A DNA stretch of 64,000 nt from Cedecea neteri NBRC 105707 = ATCC 33855 (GTDB taxonomy: Bacteria > Pseudomonadota > Gammaproteobacteria > Enterobacterales > Enterobacteriaceae). The stretch lies in assembly GCF_001571265.1 (NCBI RefSeq), contig NZ_BCTL01000008.1, positions 1 through 64,000 of the forward strand, read 5' to 3'. The notes below the pieces were generated by a model that saw only the letters and a program-made list of their open reading frames with translations, was not told where the DNA came from and did no database searches. Every line of letters begins with the position of its first letter. Within the stretch, counting starts at the first letter, position 1. Of this stretch, positions 8,091 through 16,468 are shown one piece after another. The position numbers and the translations under genes were made by a program.

Positions 8091-9068
8091 ATGACTAAAG
8101 CGTTTACTTTTACTCTTAAGAGCATTGTTTTTGATGAGAATTACAACCCATCAGGGAATACGCGCATCACAACCAATTTTGCTAACCTGGCCCGCGGCGA
8201 GAAGCGTCAGGAGAACCTGCGTAACGCTTTGATTATGATTGATAACCGCTTCAACTCCCTGGCGAACTGGGACAACCCGACCTCCGACCGCTATGGCGTT
8301 GAACTTGAAATTATTTCCGTTGAGCTGGATGTCGAAGGCAAGGGCAACACCTTCCCGGCGATTGAGATCTTAAAAACCCACGTGCTGGATAAGAAAACCG
8401 GCCAGCGCATCGAAGGCATCGTCGGCAACAACTTCTCCTCCTACGTCCGCGACTATGATTTCAGCGTTCTGCTGCCAGAGTACAACCAGGATCGTGAAAA
8501 ATTCACCATTCCGGAAAACTACGGCGACCTGCACGGGAACTTGTTCAGACACTTTGTTGGGTCAGATACCTACAAAGAAAACTTTAACAAAGCCCCGGTG
8601 ATTTGCCTGAGCGTGTCCAGCAAAAACGTTTACCGTCAGACCGGCAACCGCCACCCGGTGCTCGGCATCGAATATGAACAAGATTCATCTTCCCTGACCG
8701 ATCTCTATTTCAACAAAATGGGGCTGAAGGCTCGCTACTTCATGCCGCCAAACAGCGTGGCGCCTTTTGCCTTCTACCACACGGGTGACCTGGTGAATGA
8801 CTACTCGAACCTCGAGCTTATCAGCACCATCAGCACCATGGAGACGTTCCAGAAGATCTATCGCCCGGAGATTTACAACGCGAACTCTCCGGCCGGGCTG
8901 TGCTTCCAGCCAAGCCTGAATCACCAGGATCATTCATTCACTCAAATTGTTTACGATCGTGAAGAACGCAGCCGTTTGGCCATCGAACAAGGGAAGTTTA
9001 CTGAACAGCACTTCATCAAACCGTACCAAACAATTTTAGAGCAGTGGTCTGCCAACTACCCTCTTTGA
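8091..9068 (+). CDS. mesX: MesX, DUF1852 partner of methionine synthase MesD
   Basis: A 325-residue DUF1852 protein, recognised from segments such as DNRFNSLANWDNPTSDRYGVE and NYGDLHGNLFRHFVGSD and from its position directly before a MetE-like core gene. In known MesD/MesX systems MesX is required for MesD, and the pair makes methionine without a folate methyl donor, in an oxygen-dependent way; the true methyl donor was not settled when the family was described. ATG chosen for AAGGTG 10 bases upstream; a GTG at 8034 lies within the leader repeat. No signal peptide: cytoplasmic. Spacing of 25 bases to mesD indicates one operon. Confidence 0.85.
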   Translation: MTKAFTFTLKSIVFDENYNPSGNTRITTNFANLARGEKRQENLRNALIMIDNRFNSLANWDNPTSDRYGVELEIISVELDVEGKGNTFPAIEILKTHVLDKKTGQRIEGIVGNNFSSYVRDYDFSVLLPEYNQDREKFTIPENYGDLHGNLFRHFVGSDTYKENFNKAPVICLSVSSKNVYRQTGNRHPVLGIEYEQDSSSLTDLYFNKMGLKARYFMPPNSVAPFAFYHTGDLVNDYSNLELISTISTMETFQKIYRPEIYNANSPAGLCFQPSLNHQDHSFTQIVYDREERSRLAIEQGKFTEQHFIKPYQTILEQWSANYPL

Positions 9069-9093
9069 GACTCCAAATACAAGGTTATTCGAC

Positions 9094-10125
9094 ATGAAAA
9101 GATTATTGCCTACGTCCACTGCCGGCAGCCTGCCTAAACCGTCCTGGCTGGCCCAGCCTGAAACGCTGTGGTCGCCGTGGAAACTGCAGGATCAGGAACT
9201 CATTGAGGGTAAACAGGACGCCCTGCGCCTGGCGCTGCACGAACAGCAGCTGGCGGATATCGACATCGTCAGCGACGGCGAGCAGACTCGTCAGCACTTC
9301 GTGACCACCTTTATCGAACACCTGGACGGCGTGGATTTCGAGAAACGCGAAACCGTGCGCATTCGCAACCGCTACGATGCCAGCGTCCCGACCGTGGTTG
9401 GGGCTGTGGCTCGTCAAAAACCGGTGTTTGTGGAAGACGCTAAGTTCCTTCGCAAACAGACCGACCGGCCAATCAAATGGGCGCTGCCTGGCCCGATGAC
9501 AATGATCGACACGCTGTACGACAACCACTACAAAAGCCGCGAAAAACTGGCCTGGGAATTTGCCAAAATCCTGAACCAGGAAGCGAAAGAGCTGGAAGCC
9601 GCCGGCGTGGACATCATTCAGTTCGATGAGCCAGCCTTCAACGTGTTCTTCGACGAAGTGAACGAATGGGGCATCGCCACGCTGGAACGCGCCATCGAAG
9701 GGCTGAAGTGTGAAACCGCCGTGCACATCTGCTACGGCTACGGTATCAAAGCCAACACCGACTGGAAGAAAACGCTGGGCTCCGAGTGGCGCCAGTACGA
9801 AGAGGCGTTTCCAAAGCTGCAGACCTCGAACATCGACATCATTTCGCTGGAGTGCCACAATTCCCACGTGCCGATGGATCTGCTCGAACTGATTCGCGGC
9901 AAGAAAGTGATGGTGGGCGCCATCGACGTGGCCAACCACGCCATTGAAACCCCGGAAGAAGTCGCCAACACGCTGCGCAAAGCGCTGCAGTTTGTTGATG
10001 CCGAAAATCTCTACCCTTCCACCAACTGCGGCATGGCACCGCTGCCGCGCCATGTGGCGAGAGGCAAACTGCACGCGTTAAGCGCCGGGGCCGAAATCGT
10101 TCGCAGAGAGATTCTGGGTAAATAA
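9094..10125 (+). CDS. mesD: MesD, short MetE-like folate-independent methionine synthase
   Basis: A 343-residue cobalamin-independent methionine synthase core that lacks the long N-terminal folate-binding half of MetE (about 750 residues). It methylates homocysteine. Likely zinc ligands are visible: H211 and C213 in VHICYG, E253 in ISLE and C312 in TNCGM; the DEPAF homocysteine-site motif is also present. Family assignment to MesD rather than to MesA-C or a YxjG-type protein rests on the adjacent DUF1852 gene. Start supported by AAGGTT upstream. If this genome also has metE or metH, it would be a backup route. Confidence 0.87.
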   Translation: MKRLLPTSTAGSLPKPSWLAQPETLWSPWKLQDQELIEGKQDALRLALHEQQLADIDIVSDGEQTRQHFVTTFIEHLDGVDFEKRETVRIRNRYDASVPTVVGAVARQKPVFVEDAKFLRKQTDRPIKWALPGPMTMIDTLYDNHYKSREKLAWEFAKILNQEAKELEAAGVDIIQFDEPAFNVFFDEVNEWGIATLERAIEGLKCETAVHICYGYGIKANTDWKKTLGSEWRQYEEAFPKLQTSNIDIISLECHNSHVPMDLLELIRGKKVMVGAIDVANHAIETPEEVANTLRKALQFVDAENLYPSTNCGMAPLPRHVARGKLHALSAGAEIVRREILGK

Positions 10126-10145
10126 CCAGAAGTTTATCTAGCCAG

Positions 10146-10173
10146 CCTGGCGATTGAGAGATCGCCAGGTTTT
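10146..10173 (+). terminator. Terminator of the mesXD operon
   Basis: A perfect 9-bp stem CCTGGCGAT/ATCGCCAGG with a 6-base loop is followed by TTTT, 20 bases after the mesD stop. Confidence 0.85.
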
Positions 10174-10204
10174 ATGACTCGCTCAGTGCTTCGCTTAAGC
10201 ACTC

Positions 10205-10687
10205 TCAGATTTCAAGAGCAGCCACGACCGCAGCTTCCATTTTCTCCGGGGTAGTAAGCGGTGCAAAACGCTTGAGAGGCTTCCCGTCCCGTCCAATCAT
10301 GAACTTTGTGAAGTTCCACTTGATACGTCCCCCCAGCACGCCGGGCAATTCCTGTTTCAGATAACGAAATACAGGATGCGATGCGGCTCCGTTGACCTCG
10401 ACTTTTGCGAACATCGGGAAGCTCACACCGTAGTTAATGTGGCAGGTCTGCGCGATTTCATCGGCATCGCCGGGTTCCTGCTTACCAAACTGATTGCAGG
10501 GGAAACCAAGCACCACCAGTCCCTGCTCGGCGTACTTTTTATACAGCGCTTCAAGGCCCGCGTACTGCGGCGTAAAGCCACACTGGCTGGCGGTATTCAC
10601 CACCAGAACCAGCTTGCCGGCGTAATCAGACATAGAAATCTGTTGGCCAGTCAGGCTGGTGGCCGTCAGTTGATGAAAGGGATTCAT
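10205..10687 (-). CDS. Glutathione peroxidase family (thioredoxin-type) peroxidase
   Basis: A 160-residue cytoplasmic thiol peroxidase that reduces H2O2 and organic hydroperoxides. Peroxidatic C36 lies in NTASQCGFTPQ; the rest of the catalytic set is Q66 (FPCNQFG), W124 and N125 (KWNFTKF). C82, 46 residues after C36, fits a resolving Cys, which suggests thioredoxin rather than glutathione as reductant. Shorter than E. coli BtuE (183 residues) and a different branch. The ATG at 10687 has AAGGACTCC upstream; an earlier in-frame ATG at 10720 lacks a good site. Confidence 0.92.
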   Translation of the reverse strand: MNPFHQLTATSLTGQQISMSDYAGKLVLVVNTASQCGFTPQYAGLEALYKKYAEQGLVVLGFPCNQFGKQEPGDADEIAQTCHINYGVSFPMFAKVEVNGAASHPVFRYLKQELPGVLGGRIKWNFTKFMIGRDGKPLKRFAPLTTPEKMEAAVVAALEI

Positions 10688-10789
10688 GTTGGAGTCCTTA
10701 GAGCTTGTCGACATTGCCACACCGTATATAGGATCTTTTCATTCAGGCCAAACGTTATGAACAGAACATCATAGGTGACGTGAATAACC

Positions 10790-11692
10790 TTAGATGAATG
10801 TCCCTGTTTGCGTATTTATCTCGGCCAGCAGCCAATGTTCAAAATCTCTTAATGCGGAGTCGTTGATTCCCGTTTCTACCGGTTTAACAAAACAGAATTT
10901 TTTATTCAACGAGTCCGATTCCGGCCAGGGCGCGACCAGCCTTCCGTTGTCGAGTTCTTGTGCAACGTACATGCGCGGCACCAGGGCAACGCCCTGCCCG
11001 GCCAATGCGGCAGCAATGGCCATCTCATGAAGATCGTACCGGGCGCCCTGCGCCAGATTATCAAGGCTTATTCCCGTTTCCCGGGCATAGTGATGCCATG
11101 CGTCCGGGTTCAATCGTCGGTGAATTCTTGGCAAATCATTCAACTGTCCCTTTCCCTCATGGCCTGTTAACAAAGCCGGGTGGCAGACGGGAACCAGTTT
11201 TTCCTCAAAGAGGAATTGCACGCGCATCCCGGCCCACGCAGCATGCTCAAAATGCACGACGGCATCAAAACCGCTTCCGCTCAAAACGAAAGGATCGGTT
11301 CTGGCGGCAATATTTAGCGTGATGTCCGGATGTAAGGCGGTAAAACGGCTCAGCCGGGGGATAAGCCACCGGCTCGAAAATGTCGGCAGCGCGGCAATAT
11401 CCAGGCTCCTGCTGTCCCTAGGCATACCCATTATGTATTGAGTATCTCTTTCAATTCGCTCAAGCGTTTCGCGAACATGAGAGGCATAACGCGCCCCGAC
11501 AGGGTTGAGTTTTACGCGGCTCCCTGCCCGGTCAAATAATCGACAACCCAGTAAAGATTCAAGGCGTGCAATCTGGCGGCTAATAGCCCCTTCTGTCAGC
11601 GAAAGCTCCTCGGCGGCTCGGGCAAAATTACCGTGACGGGCAGCCGCCTCAAAAGCCTGCAGGGATGTACTACTGGGGATTTTTCTACGCAT
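10790..11692 (-). CDS. LysR family regulator divergent from the MBL-fold hydrolase
   Basis: A 300-residue LysR regulator: N-terminal winged helix (about residues 5-65, SLTEGAISRQIARLE) and a periplasmic-binding-like effector domain. The GcvA-like run PTFSSRWLIPRLSRF places it in that subgroup. The ATG was chosen for GGAGG just upstream; an earlier in-frame start at 11728 adds 12 unlikely residues. It is transcribed away from the MBL-fold gene with 123 bases between them, the classic arrangement for a LysR regulator and its target. Effector unknown. Confidence 0.88.
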   Translation of the reverse strand: MRRKIPSSTSLQAFEAAARHGNFARAAEELSLTEGAISRQIARLESLLGCRLFDRAGSRVKLNPVGARYASHVRETLERIERDTQYIMGMPRDSRSLDIAALPTFSSRWLIPRLSRFTALHPDITLNIAARTDPFVLSGSGFDAVVHFEHAAWAGMRVQFLFEEKLVPVCHPALLTGHEGKGQLNDLPRIHRRLNPDAWHHYARETGISLDNLAQGARYDLHEMAIAAALAGQGVALVPRMYVAQELDNGRLVAPWPESDSLNKKFCFVKPVETGINDSALRDFEHWLLAEINTQTGTFI

Positions 11693-11748
11693 ACGCCTCC
11701 AGGAACCGGACGGGCAATGAACGCTCAATGACTAAATATCACTGAGCG

Positions 11749-11768
11749 ATGAAATAATATCGTTTCAT
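11749..11768. promoter_or_regulatory. Candidate LysR operator between divergent genes
   Basis: Inverted repeat ATGAAA-N8-TTTCAT with an AT-rich centre, midway between the divergent LysR and MBL-fold genes. Size and location fit a LysR recognition site; no direct evidence links it to this regulator. Confidence 0.4.
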
Positions 11769-11815
11769 TCGCGAAAATACAGCCGGTAGCATGACAAAAA
11801 ATCACTGAGGTCTGT

Positions 11816-12667
11816 ATGAAACATTTATATTTTCCATCCTGTCAGATTGGCGATTTTCTGGTTACCGCCCTAAGTGATGGCGCTATGCCAGCGAGCCTGG
11901 ATTTACTTTCTGGCATCGATATGGCTGAAGCAGAAGCCATCCAGAAAAGTGCTGGCCTCGCTGAGCCTGGCCATATTCATATCAACTGTTACCTGATTCG
12001 CGGCAAGGGGCGAACTCTTCTGGTGGATACGGGTACTGGCGGGAGGAACAATGTGGGCGGGCAACTGAGAGCCAACCTTGCGGCTCTTGAGATCTGCCCT
12101 GATGATGTGGACGCGGTCTTGTTAACGCACTGCCACCCCGACCATATTGGTGGCCTGCTGGATGCTGAAGGAAACCCTGTCTATCGGCAGGCGGAACTTC
12201 ATCTGCACCCTCTTGAAGCAGATTACTGGCGGGATGATGAAAAACAAACAGGCGCTAACGAGCGGGGAAAACTTAACTTCAGGCTGGCCCGCCAAACACT
12301 TGAGGCGTACGCATCAAGTCTGCGTTTTTTTACCGGGGGTGAAATCACAGCGGGCATTCTCCCGGTTTGGTTGCCTGGCCACACGCCCGGCCACACCGGC
12401 TTTCGCATCGATGCGGATGATAAAAGCTTACTCATATGGGGGGACATCGTTCATTACCCCCACATTCAGTCGGTGCAGCCCACCGCCTCCATTCTCTTTG
12501 ACGTTGACCCGGTGCAAGCCGAACAAACGCGGAAAAATGTGCTGAAACTGGCTGCAAGGGAAAAACTGCTTATCGCAGGCATGCATCTGGACCAGACAGG
12601 GTTTGCCACCCTTAGCAGGGTTGATGATGAGGGCCCTACTTCCTATGCCCTGACTGCACAGGGATGA
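11816..12667 (+). CDS. MBL-fold metallohydrolase
   Basis: A 283-residue metallo-beta-lactamase-fold hydrolase with a full two-metal site: H105, H107, D109 and H110 (THCHPDH), H189 (GHTPGH), D210 (WGDIVH) and H257 (GMH). No signal peptide, so cytoplasmic. The profile resembles the lactonase/glyoxalase-II-like group with an inserted helix after the HxHxDH motif, rather than a true beta-lactamase. Its last 25 bases overlap the end of the convergent LysR gene. Substrate not deducible; the divergent LysR suggests induction by a small molecule. Confidence 0.88.
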   Translation: MKHLYFPSCQIGDFLVTALSDGAMPASLDLLSGIDMAEAEAIQKSAGLAEPGHIHINCYLIRGKGRTLLVDTGTGGRNNVGGQLRANLAALEICPDDVDAVLLTHCHPDHIGGLLDAEGNPVYRQAELHLHPLEADYWRDDEKQTGANERGKLNFRLARQTLEAYASSLRFFTGGEITAGILPVWLPGHTPGHTGFRIDADDKSLLIWGDIVHYPHIQSVQPTASILFDVDPVQAEQTRKNVLKLAAREKLLIAGMHLDQTGFATLSRVDDEGPTSYALTAQG

Positions 12668-13575
12668 GCGCATTCTCCCCAGGGTTTGCCAGAAATTCGC
12701 GCCTTAAGCAGCTCGATAAATCTTTGCGCCCTGGGGCTCCTTTCTGACTGTGAGGCGCCGCTCAGCGCCACGATGTCGGCATCCGGCAGCGTATATTCTG
12801 GCAGGAGTCTCACCAGCTCGCCGCGGTGAATTTGCGGCAGCACATCCCATTCGGACCGCATAATGATTCCCCTGCCCGCCAGCGCCCACTCTTTTACCAC
12901 CCGCCCTTCATTGCTGGACAACCTGGGCGAGATCCGCTGCGGGCAGTCCCCATGTGGGCCGGAAAAACGCCACAGAGTGACGTCCTCGCTGTTTTCCCGC
13001 AGCGCAATGCAGTCGTGATCCATAAGCTGTGCCGGCGTCAGCGGCGTGCCTTTTCGGTTCAGGTATTCCGGGGAAGCGCAGATAAAGCGTTGGTTAGGCG
13101 CAAGCTTAATACAATGCATGCTGGAGTCGCGCAGCTCGCCGATAAAAATCACCAGATCCCATTTGTGCAGCGTGGCCCAGTGCGGGTCGTCGGAGAGCGT
13201 CAGTTCCACCTCAAGGCTTTCATGCTGCGCGGCGTATTCCCCCAGCAGCGGCGCAATATAGTCGTTGCCAAACCCCAGCGGGGCCAGCACGCGCAGCTTG
13301 CCTCTCACCTGCTGCCGCCTGTCGTCCAGGGCAGATTGCAGGCCAGCCAGCTCGGTAAGAATTTTCTCCGCCCGGCTCAGCAGCAGCGAGCCTTCATCGG
13401 TGAGTGAAACCTGTCGCGAAGGCCGTAAAATAAGATCGACGCCCAGTCTTTGCTCCAGCCCTCTCAGACGCTGCGTGACTGAGGGCGGCGTGACGTTCAG
13501 CGCCCTTGCGGCGGCAGCCAGCGTGCCGTGGGTGGCGATAGTGCGGAAGAAAGAGAGATCGTCGCTACTTATCAT
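12643..13575 (-). CDS. LysR family regulator divergent from the D-threonine-aldolase-like gene
   Basis: A 310-residue LysR regulator with the winged helix at about residues 4-62 (TPPSVTQRLRGLEQRLGV) and an effector domain. It faces away from the PLP enzyme gene across 93 bases, so it is the likely regulator of that gene. The C-terminal tail (KPWGECAHPCAVRA) runs past the end of the convergent MBL-fold gene, giving a 25-base antisense overlap. Ligand probably a D-hydroxyamino acid or its product (inference). Confidence 0.88.
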   Translation of the reverse strand: MISSDDLSFFRTIATHGTLAAAARALNVTPPSVTQRLRGLEQRLGVDLILRPSRQVSLTDEGSLLLSRAEKILTELAGLQSALDDRRQQVRGKLRVLAPLGFGNDYIAPLLGEYAAQHESLEVELTLSDDPHWATLHKWDLVIFIGELRDSSMHCIKLAPNQRFICASPEYLNRKGTPLTPAQLMDHDCIALRENSEDVTLWRFSGPHGDCPQRISPRLSSNEGRVVKEWALAGRGIIMRSEWDVLPQIHRGELVRLLPEYTLPDADIVALSGASQSERSPRAQRFIELLKARISGKPWGECAHPCAVRA

Positions 13576-13584
13576 TAACCTGAA

Positions 13585-13626
13585 ACCTAATCATTCATTG
13601 CTTTTATATTAATTTATACCTAATCA
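13585..13626. promoter_or_regulatory. Repeated ACCTAATCA element in the LysR/PLP-enzyme intergenic region
   Basis: The 9-mer ACCTAATCA occurs twice, 33 bases apart (13585-13593 and 13618-13626), about three helical turns, so both copies face the same side of DNA. That phasing suits a LysR tetramer touching two sites. Confidence 0.45.
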
Positions 13627-13668
13627 GCCGGATGGCAACATAGCCTCTCACACAACAGGAGAGCCGCT

Positions 13669-14808
13669 ATGCCCGCTGACTGGATAACCACCCTTGATAC
13701 CCCTTTTTTACTGATTGAGAAAAGCAAATACCTGCGCAACATTGAGCGGCTTTATTCCCGCGTTGACGCCCTGGGAAGCGTGGTCCGGCCGCACCTTAAA
13801 ACGCTGCGTTCCATTGAGGCCGCACGTTTCCTGCTTAAGCAAAATGATTCCCCGGCCACTGTTTCCACGCTCGCCGAAGCGGAAGCCTTTGCCGCAGCGG
13901 GCTACACCAATCTGCTTTACGCCGTGGGCATCGCGCCCCACAAACTTCCCCGCGCTGCGGCGCTGATGGCTAAAGGCGTGAACCTGCACATTCTGCTCGA
14001 CAGCGAGCCGCAGGCTACCGCCGTGGCTGAATACGGCCAGGCGCACGGCTTCGCGTTTTCGGTCTTTATCGAAGTGGATTGCGACGGCCACCGGGGCGGA
14101 TTGCCGACGCACAGCGACGAACTTTTGACGCTGGCCCGCATCATTGAGGCCAGCGGCTCGAGTCTGACCGGGCTGCTGGCTCACGCCGGGGAATCCTATA
14201 GCTGCCGCACGGACGAAGCTATTTTGGCCGCCGCCCGAGCCGAGTGCGCCGCGATCAAAACAGCCGGTGAACGCTTACGCACACACGGTTACGCCTGCCC
14301 GGTGTTAAGCGTGGGCGCCACGCCGACGGCCCACTTTGCGGACGATCTTACCGGCATCAGTGAAGTCAGGGCCGGAGTGTTTACCACCTTCGACCTGGTG
14401 ATGAAAAACGTCGGTGTCTGCCGCCTGGAGGATATTGCGATTAGCGTCGTCGCCACGGTGATCGGCCACAACAGGGAGAAAGGCTGGGTATTTATCGATG
14501 CAGGGTGGATGGCGCTCTCCCGCGACAGGGGCACGGCATCCCAAAACCAGGATTTCGGCTACGGCCAGGTCTGCTGCCTAAGGGGCGATCCCTACGAAAA
14601 TCTGCTGGTCACCACCACCAACCAGGAGCACGGAATTATTGCCCTGCCGGAAGCGTCAGCCTTTACCGTCGATGATTTCCCCGTCGGCAGCCGGGTACGC
14701 ATTTTGCCCAACCACGCCTGCGCCACCGCCGCCATGCATCAGCAATATCAGGTTCTGAGCGAAGATGGCGAAGGGCACGAAGTCTGGCAGCGGATCGTCG
14801 GCTGGTAA
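13669..14808 (+). CDS. D-threonine aldolase / D-serine dehydratase-like PLP enzyme
   Basis: A 379-residue fold-type III PLP enzyme: N-terminal alanine-racemase-like barrel and C-terminal D-serine-dehydratase-like domain. K44 in RPHLKT is the expected Schiff-base lysine. H349 and C351 in PNHACAT match the metal site of this family. Known members cleave D-threonine or D-3-hydroxyaspartate, or deaminate D-serine; which applies here cannot be told. Two ribosome-site-like purines (CAGGAG) precede the ATG. Likely controlled by the divergent LysR protein. Confidence 0.87.
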   Translation: MPADWITTLDTPFLLIEKSKYLRNIERLYSRVDALGSVVRPHLKTLRSIEAARFLLKQNDSPATVSTLAEAEAFAAAGYTNLLYAVGIAPHKLPRAAALMAKGVNLHILLDSEPQATAVAEYGQAHGFAFSVFIEVDCDGHRGGLPTHSDELLTLARIIEASGSSLTGLLAHAGESYSCRTDEAILAAARAECAAIKTAGERLRTHGYACPVLSVGATPTAHFADDLTGISEVRAGVFTTFDLVMKNVGVCRLEDIAISVVATVIGHNREKGWVFIDAGWMALSRDRGTASQNQDFGYGQVCCLRGDPYENLLVTTTNQEHGIIALPEASAFTVDDFPVGSRVRILPNHACATAAMHQQYQVLSEDGEGHEVWQRIVGW

Positions 14809-14814
14809 GACGGC

Positions 14815-14842
14815 GGCAGGCCAGCAATAATGCGGGCCTGCC
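14815..14842. terminator. Hairpin between convergent genes
   Basis: An 8-bp stem (GGCAGGCC/GGCCTGCC) with a 12-base loop lies in the 41 bases between two convergent genes. There is no clear T-run on either side, so its role in termination is uncertain. Confidence 0.4.
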
Positions 14843-14849
14843 TGCGCGG

Positions 14850-15920
14850 CTAACGCGGTTTGACCACCAGCAAAGTGTGGAACCCCGGCGTTTTTATCAC
14901 ACGGTCGATGCGTAAATCCGCCTGCTCAAGAAGCTGCCGGTACTCTGCCTCGCTGCGTTCCCGACCGCTCAGGAAGGTCAGCATCACCAAATCAAGAAAC
15001 TTGGCGTAATCAGGCTGGTTATTGCCGGTAAGCAGATGTTCAAATATCAGCAGTTGCCCGTCGGCGTGCATCGCCTGACGGCACTGGCTAAGGATCAGCC
15101 GCGCCTGTTCATCTGACCAGTCGTGCAAAACGTGGCGCAGGATGTAGGTATCCGCTCCGGCAGGAATATGACTAAAGAAATTGCCGCCTTGCCACGACAA
15201 ACGCGGGTTTAGCCTGTCAGCCCGCTTTTCCACTTCGGCAATCACTTCCGGTAAATCGAAAATCGTCCCCTCAAGCTGCGGGTTTGCGTCCAGAATGCCC
15301 GACAGAAATGCGCCCAGCCCGCTGCCAATATCAAACAGCTTTCCGGCCTGGCTGAAATCAAACGCCGCCAGTGCATCTTCGATGCCTGAAGCCGAATATG
15401 AGGTCATCGCGCTGGCAAACACGTTTCTGGCCTCAGGTTGCTGGCCCAGATAGTCGAAAAATGATTGCCCATAGATTTTATCAAATACCGGGCCGTCTTC
15501 CGCCAGCGCTACGTCAAGCTGTTCAAAGCAGCGGTTAACTTGCTCCGAGCCCATAAAGCAGGCCCAGCCGTGCAGAGAGTCTGGTCTGTCCGTCACCAGC
15601 ATCGCGCTGAGCGGCGTGTTGCGGTAGCCCTCTTCGCTTTCGCAAAAGATCCCACAGCTGGCTAACGCGCGCAGCAACCGCCTGAGCGCCTCGGGACGGC
15701 ACCGGGCTTGCTCAGCCAGGCTCGCCAGAGTCAGCGTTTGCTCGCCTATAATATCCGCCAGCTTCAGGCGCGCAGCAGCGGTAAGGGAGTGTACTAACAG
15801 AGACTGCATGCCTAACAGCGCAAGAAGCTTATTACGCGGCGTGGAATGCATCGGATCGATAAACGGTTGCCCGGCACTCTGGTCGTTTGCCACAGGGAAG
15901 TTTACGAGTGTGTCGCTCAT
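14850..15920 (-). CDS. SAM-dependent O-methyltransferase (caffeate/hydroxyindole OMT type)
   Basis: A 356-residue class I methyltransferase of the plant-COMT/bacterial antibiotic O-methyltransferase family. An N-terminal winged-helix dimerisation domain (about 30-110) precedes the Rossmann domain. The SAM motif FDIGSGLGA is at about 197-205, and the catalytic base motif RHVLHDW carries H266. Such enzymes methylate hydroxyl groups of aromatic or polyketide substrates. No biosynthetic genes adjoin it, so the substrate is unknown and the enzyme may act in detoxification or a scattered pathway. Confidence 0.87.
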   Translation of the reverse strand: MSDTLVNFPVANDQSAGQPFIDPMHSTPRNKLLALLGMQSLLVHSLTAAARLKLADIIGEQTLTLASLAEQARCRPEALRRLLRALASCGIFCESEEGYRNTPLSAMLVTDRPDSLHGWACFMGSEQVNRCFEQLDVALAEDGPVFDKIYGQSFFDYLGQQPEARNVFASAMTSYSASGIEDALAAFDFSQAGKLFDIGSGLGAFLSGILDANPQLEGTIFDLPEVIAEVEKRADRLNPRLSWQGGNFFSHIPAGADTYILRHVLHDWSDEQARLILSQCRQAMHADGQLLIFEHLLTGNNQPDYAKFLDLVMLTFLSGRERSEAEYRQLLEQADLRIDRVIKTPGFHTLLVVKPR

Positions 15921-16273
15921 AGAGAATTAGCCTGAAAGAATGCAGAAAGCGTGGGTGAAATGGCTCGTTGAGGCCGGAAAGCACTTAAGAAGCCGTGGAG
16001 CTGCTTATCCTTGCGTGGGAAAAATCCTGGGCAAATAAACGCCGCGCCAACTGGCTAAAAATAGTTTTAAAAGAGATGGTTACGAACGTGTTGATCGGCG
16101 CTGGCGACAAGCTATATCACGTCGAGCGCAGTGGATAATAGCGTTTGCTTATGCTTTGGGACAAAGCTCAGCATTGCTTCGCCTAAAAGAAGGGGCAGCA
16201 AGCGCAGGATAGCCTGCGCACTTTTTAAGCGCTCGTGGTACGATAGAACACATTCATTGAAAGGTTAATCATC
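15921..16273 (+). other. 353-base intergenic region with an orphan promoter-terminator pair
   Basis: No convincing protein is encoded. On the plus strand a sigma70-like promoter (TTGATC at 16091-16096, 16-base spacer, TATATC at 16113-16118) is followed about 85 bases later by a perfect terminator: stem GCGCAGG/CCTGCGC, loop ATAG, then ACTTTTT (16202-16226). The implied transcript is about 100 bases and ends before the zinc-ribbon gene. It could be a small RNA or a terminated leader of that gene. Confidence 0.35.
16202..16226 (+). terminator. Perfect Rho-independent terminator with no upstream gene
   Basis: A 7-bp GC-rich stem with a tetraloop and five T residues on the plus strand. The nearest upstream gene runs the other way, so this terminator must serve a non-coding transcript or regulate the downstream small gene by attenuation. 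Confidence 0.65.
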
Positions 16274-16441
16274 ATGTCTTTTATCGATTACGCAATGAAG
16301 CTCCTCGCCGGGGGGTCGTCAACAACCACGTTTACCTGCCCCGTATGTGGCTTTAAATCTACTCAACTCCGCTCGAAAATTCGTCTGAAGCAGGCCATGC
16401 TTTGCCCCGAATGTAAGTCATTGTTTGTTGCCCCCCGGTGA
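16274..16441 (+). CDS. Small zinc-ribbon protein, 55 residues
   Basis: A 55-residue protein missed by length cut-offs. It carries two CxxC pairs, C22/C25 in FTCPVCG and C44/C47 in MLCPECK, separated by a basic stretch (RSKIRLKQ), the pattern of a single zinc ribbon that might bind nucleic acid. AAAGG stands 10 bases before the ATG. It resembles small enterobacterial proteins of the YnfU kind as I remember them, but I could not verify this, so no symbol is given. Its promoter may include the terminated leader upstream. Confidence 0.8.
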   Translation: MSFIDYAMKLLAGGSSTTTFTCPVCGFKSTQLRSKIRLKQAMLCPECKSLFVAPR

Positions 16442-16468
16442 GCCTCCGGCTGGTTAAAATACTTTGTA

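Noticed and set aside
9103-10074. 323-codon open frame antisense to mesD
   Set aside because: Composition-driven antisense frame of a high-GC gene; no ribosome site and no family resemblance.
15940-16038. 32-codon frame upstream of the zinc-ribbon gene
   Set aside because: Weak ribosome site and no similarity recognised; too short to support without other evidence.
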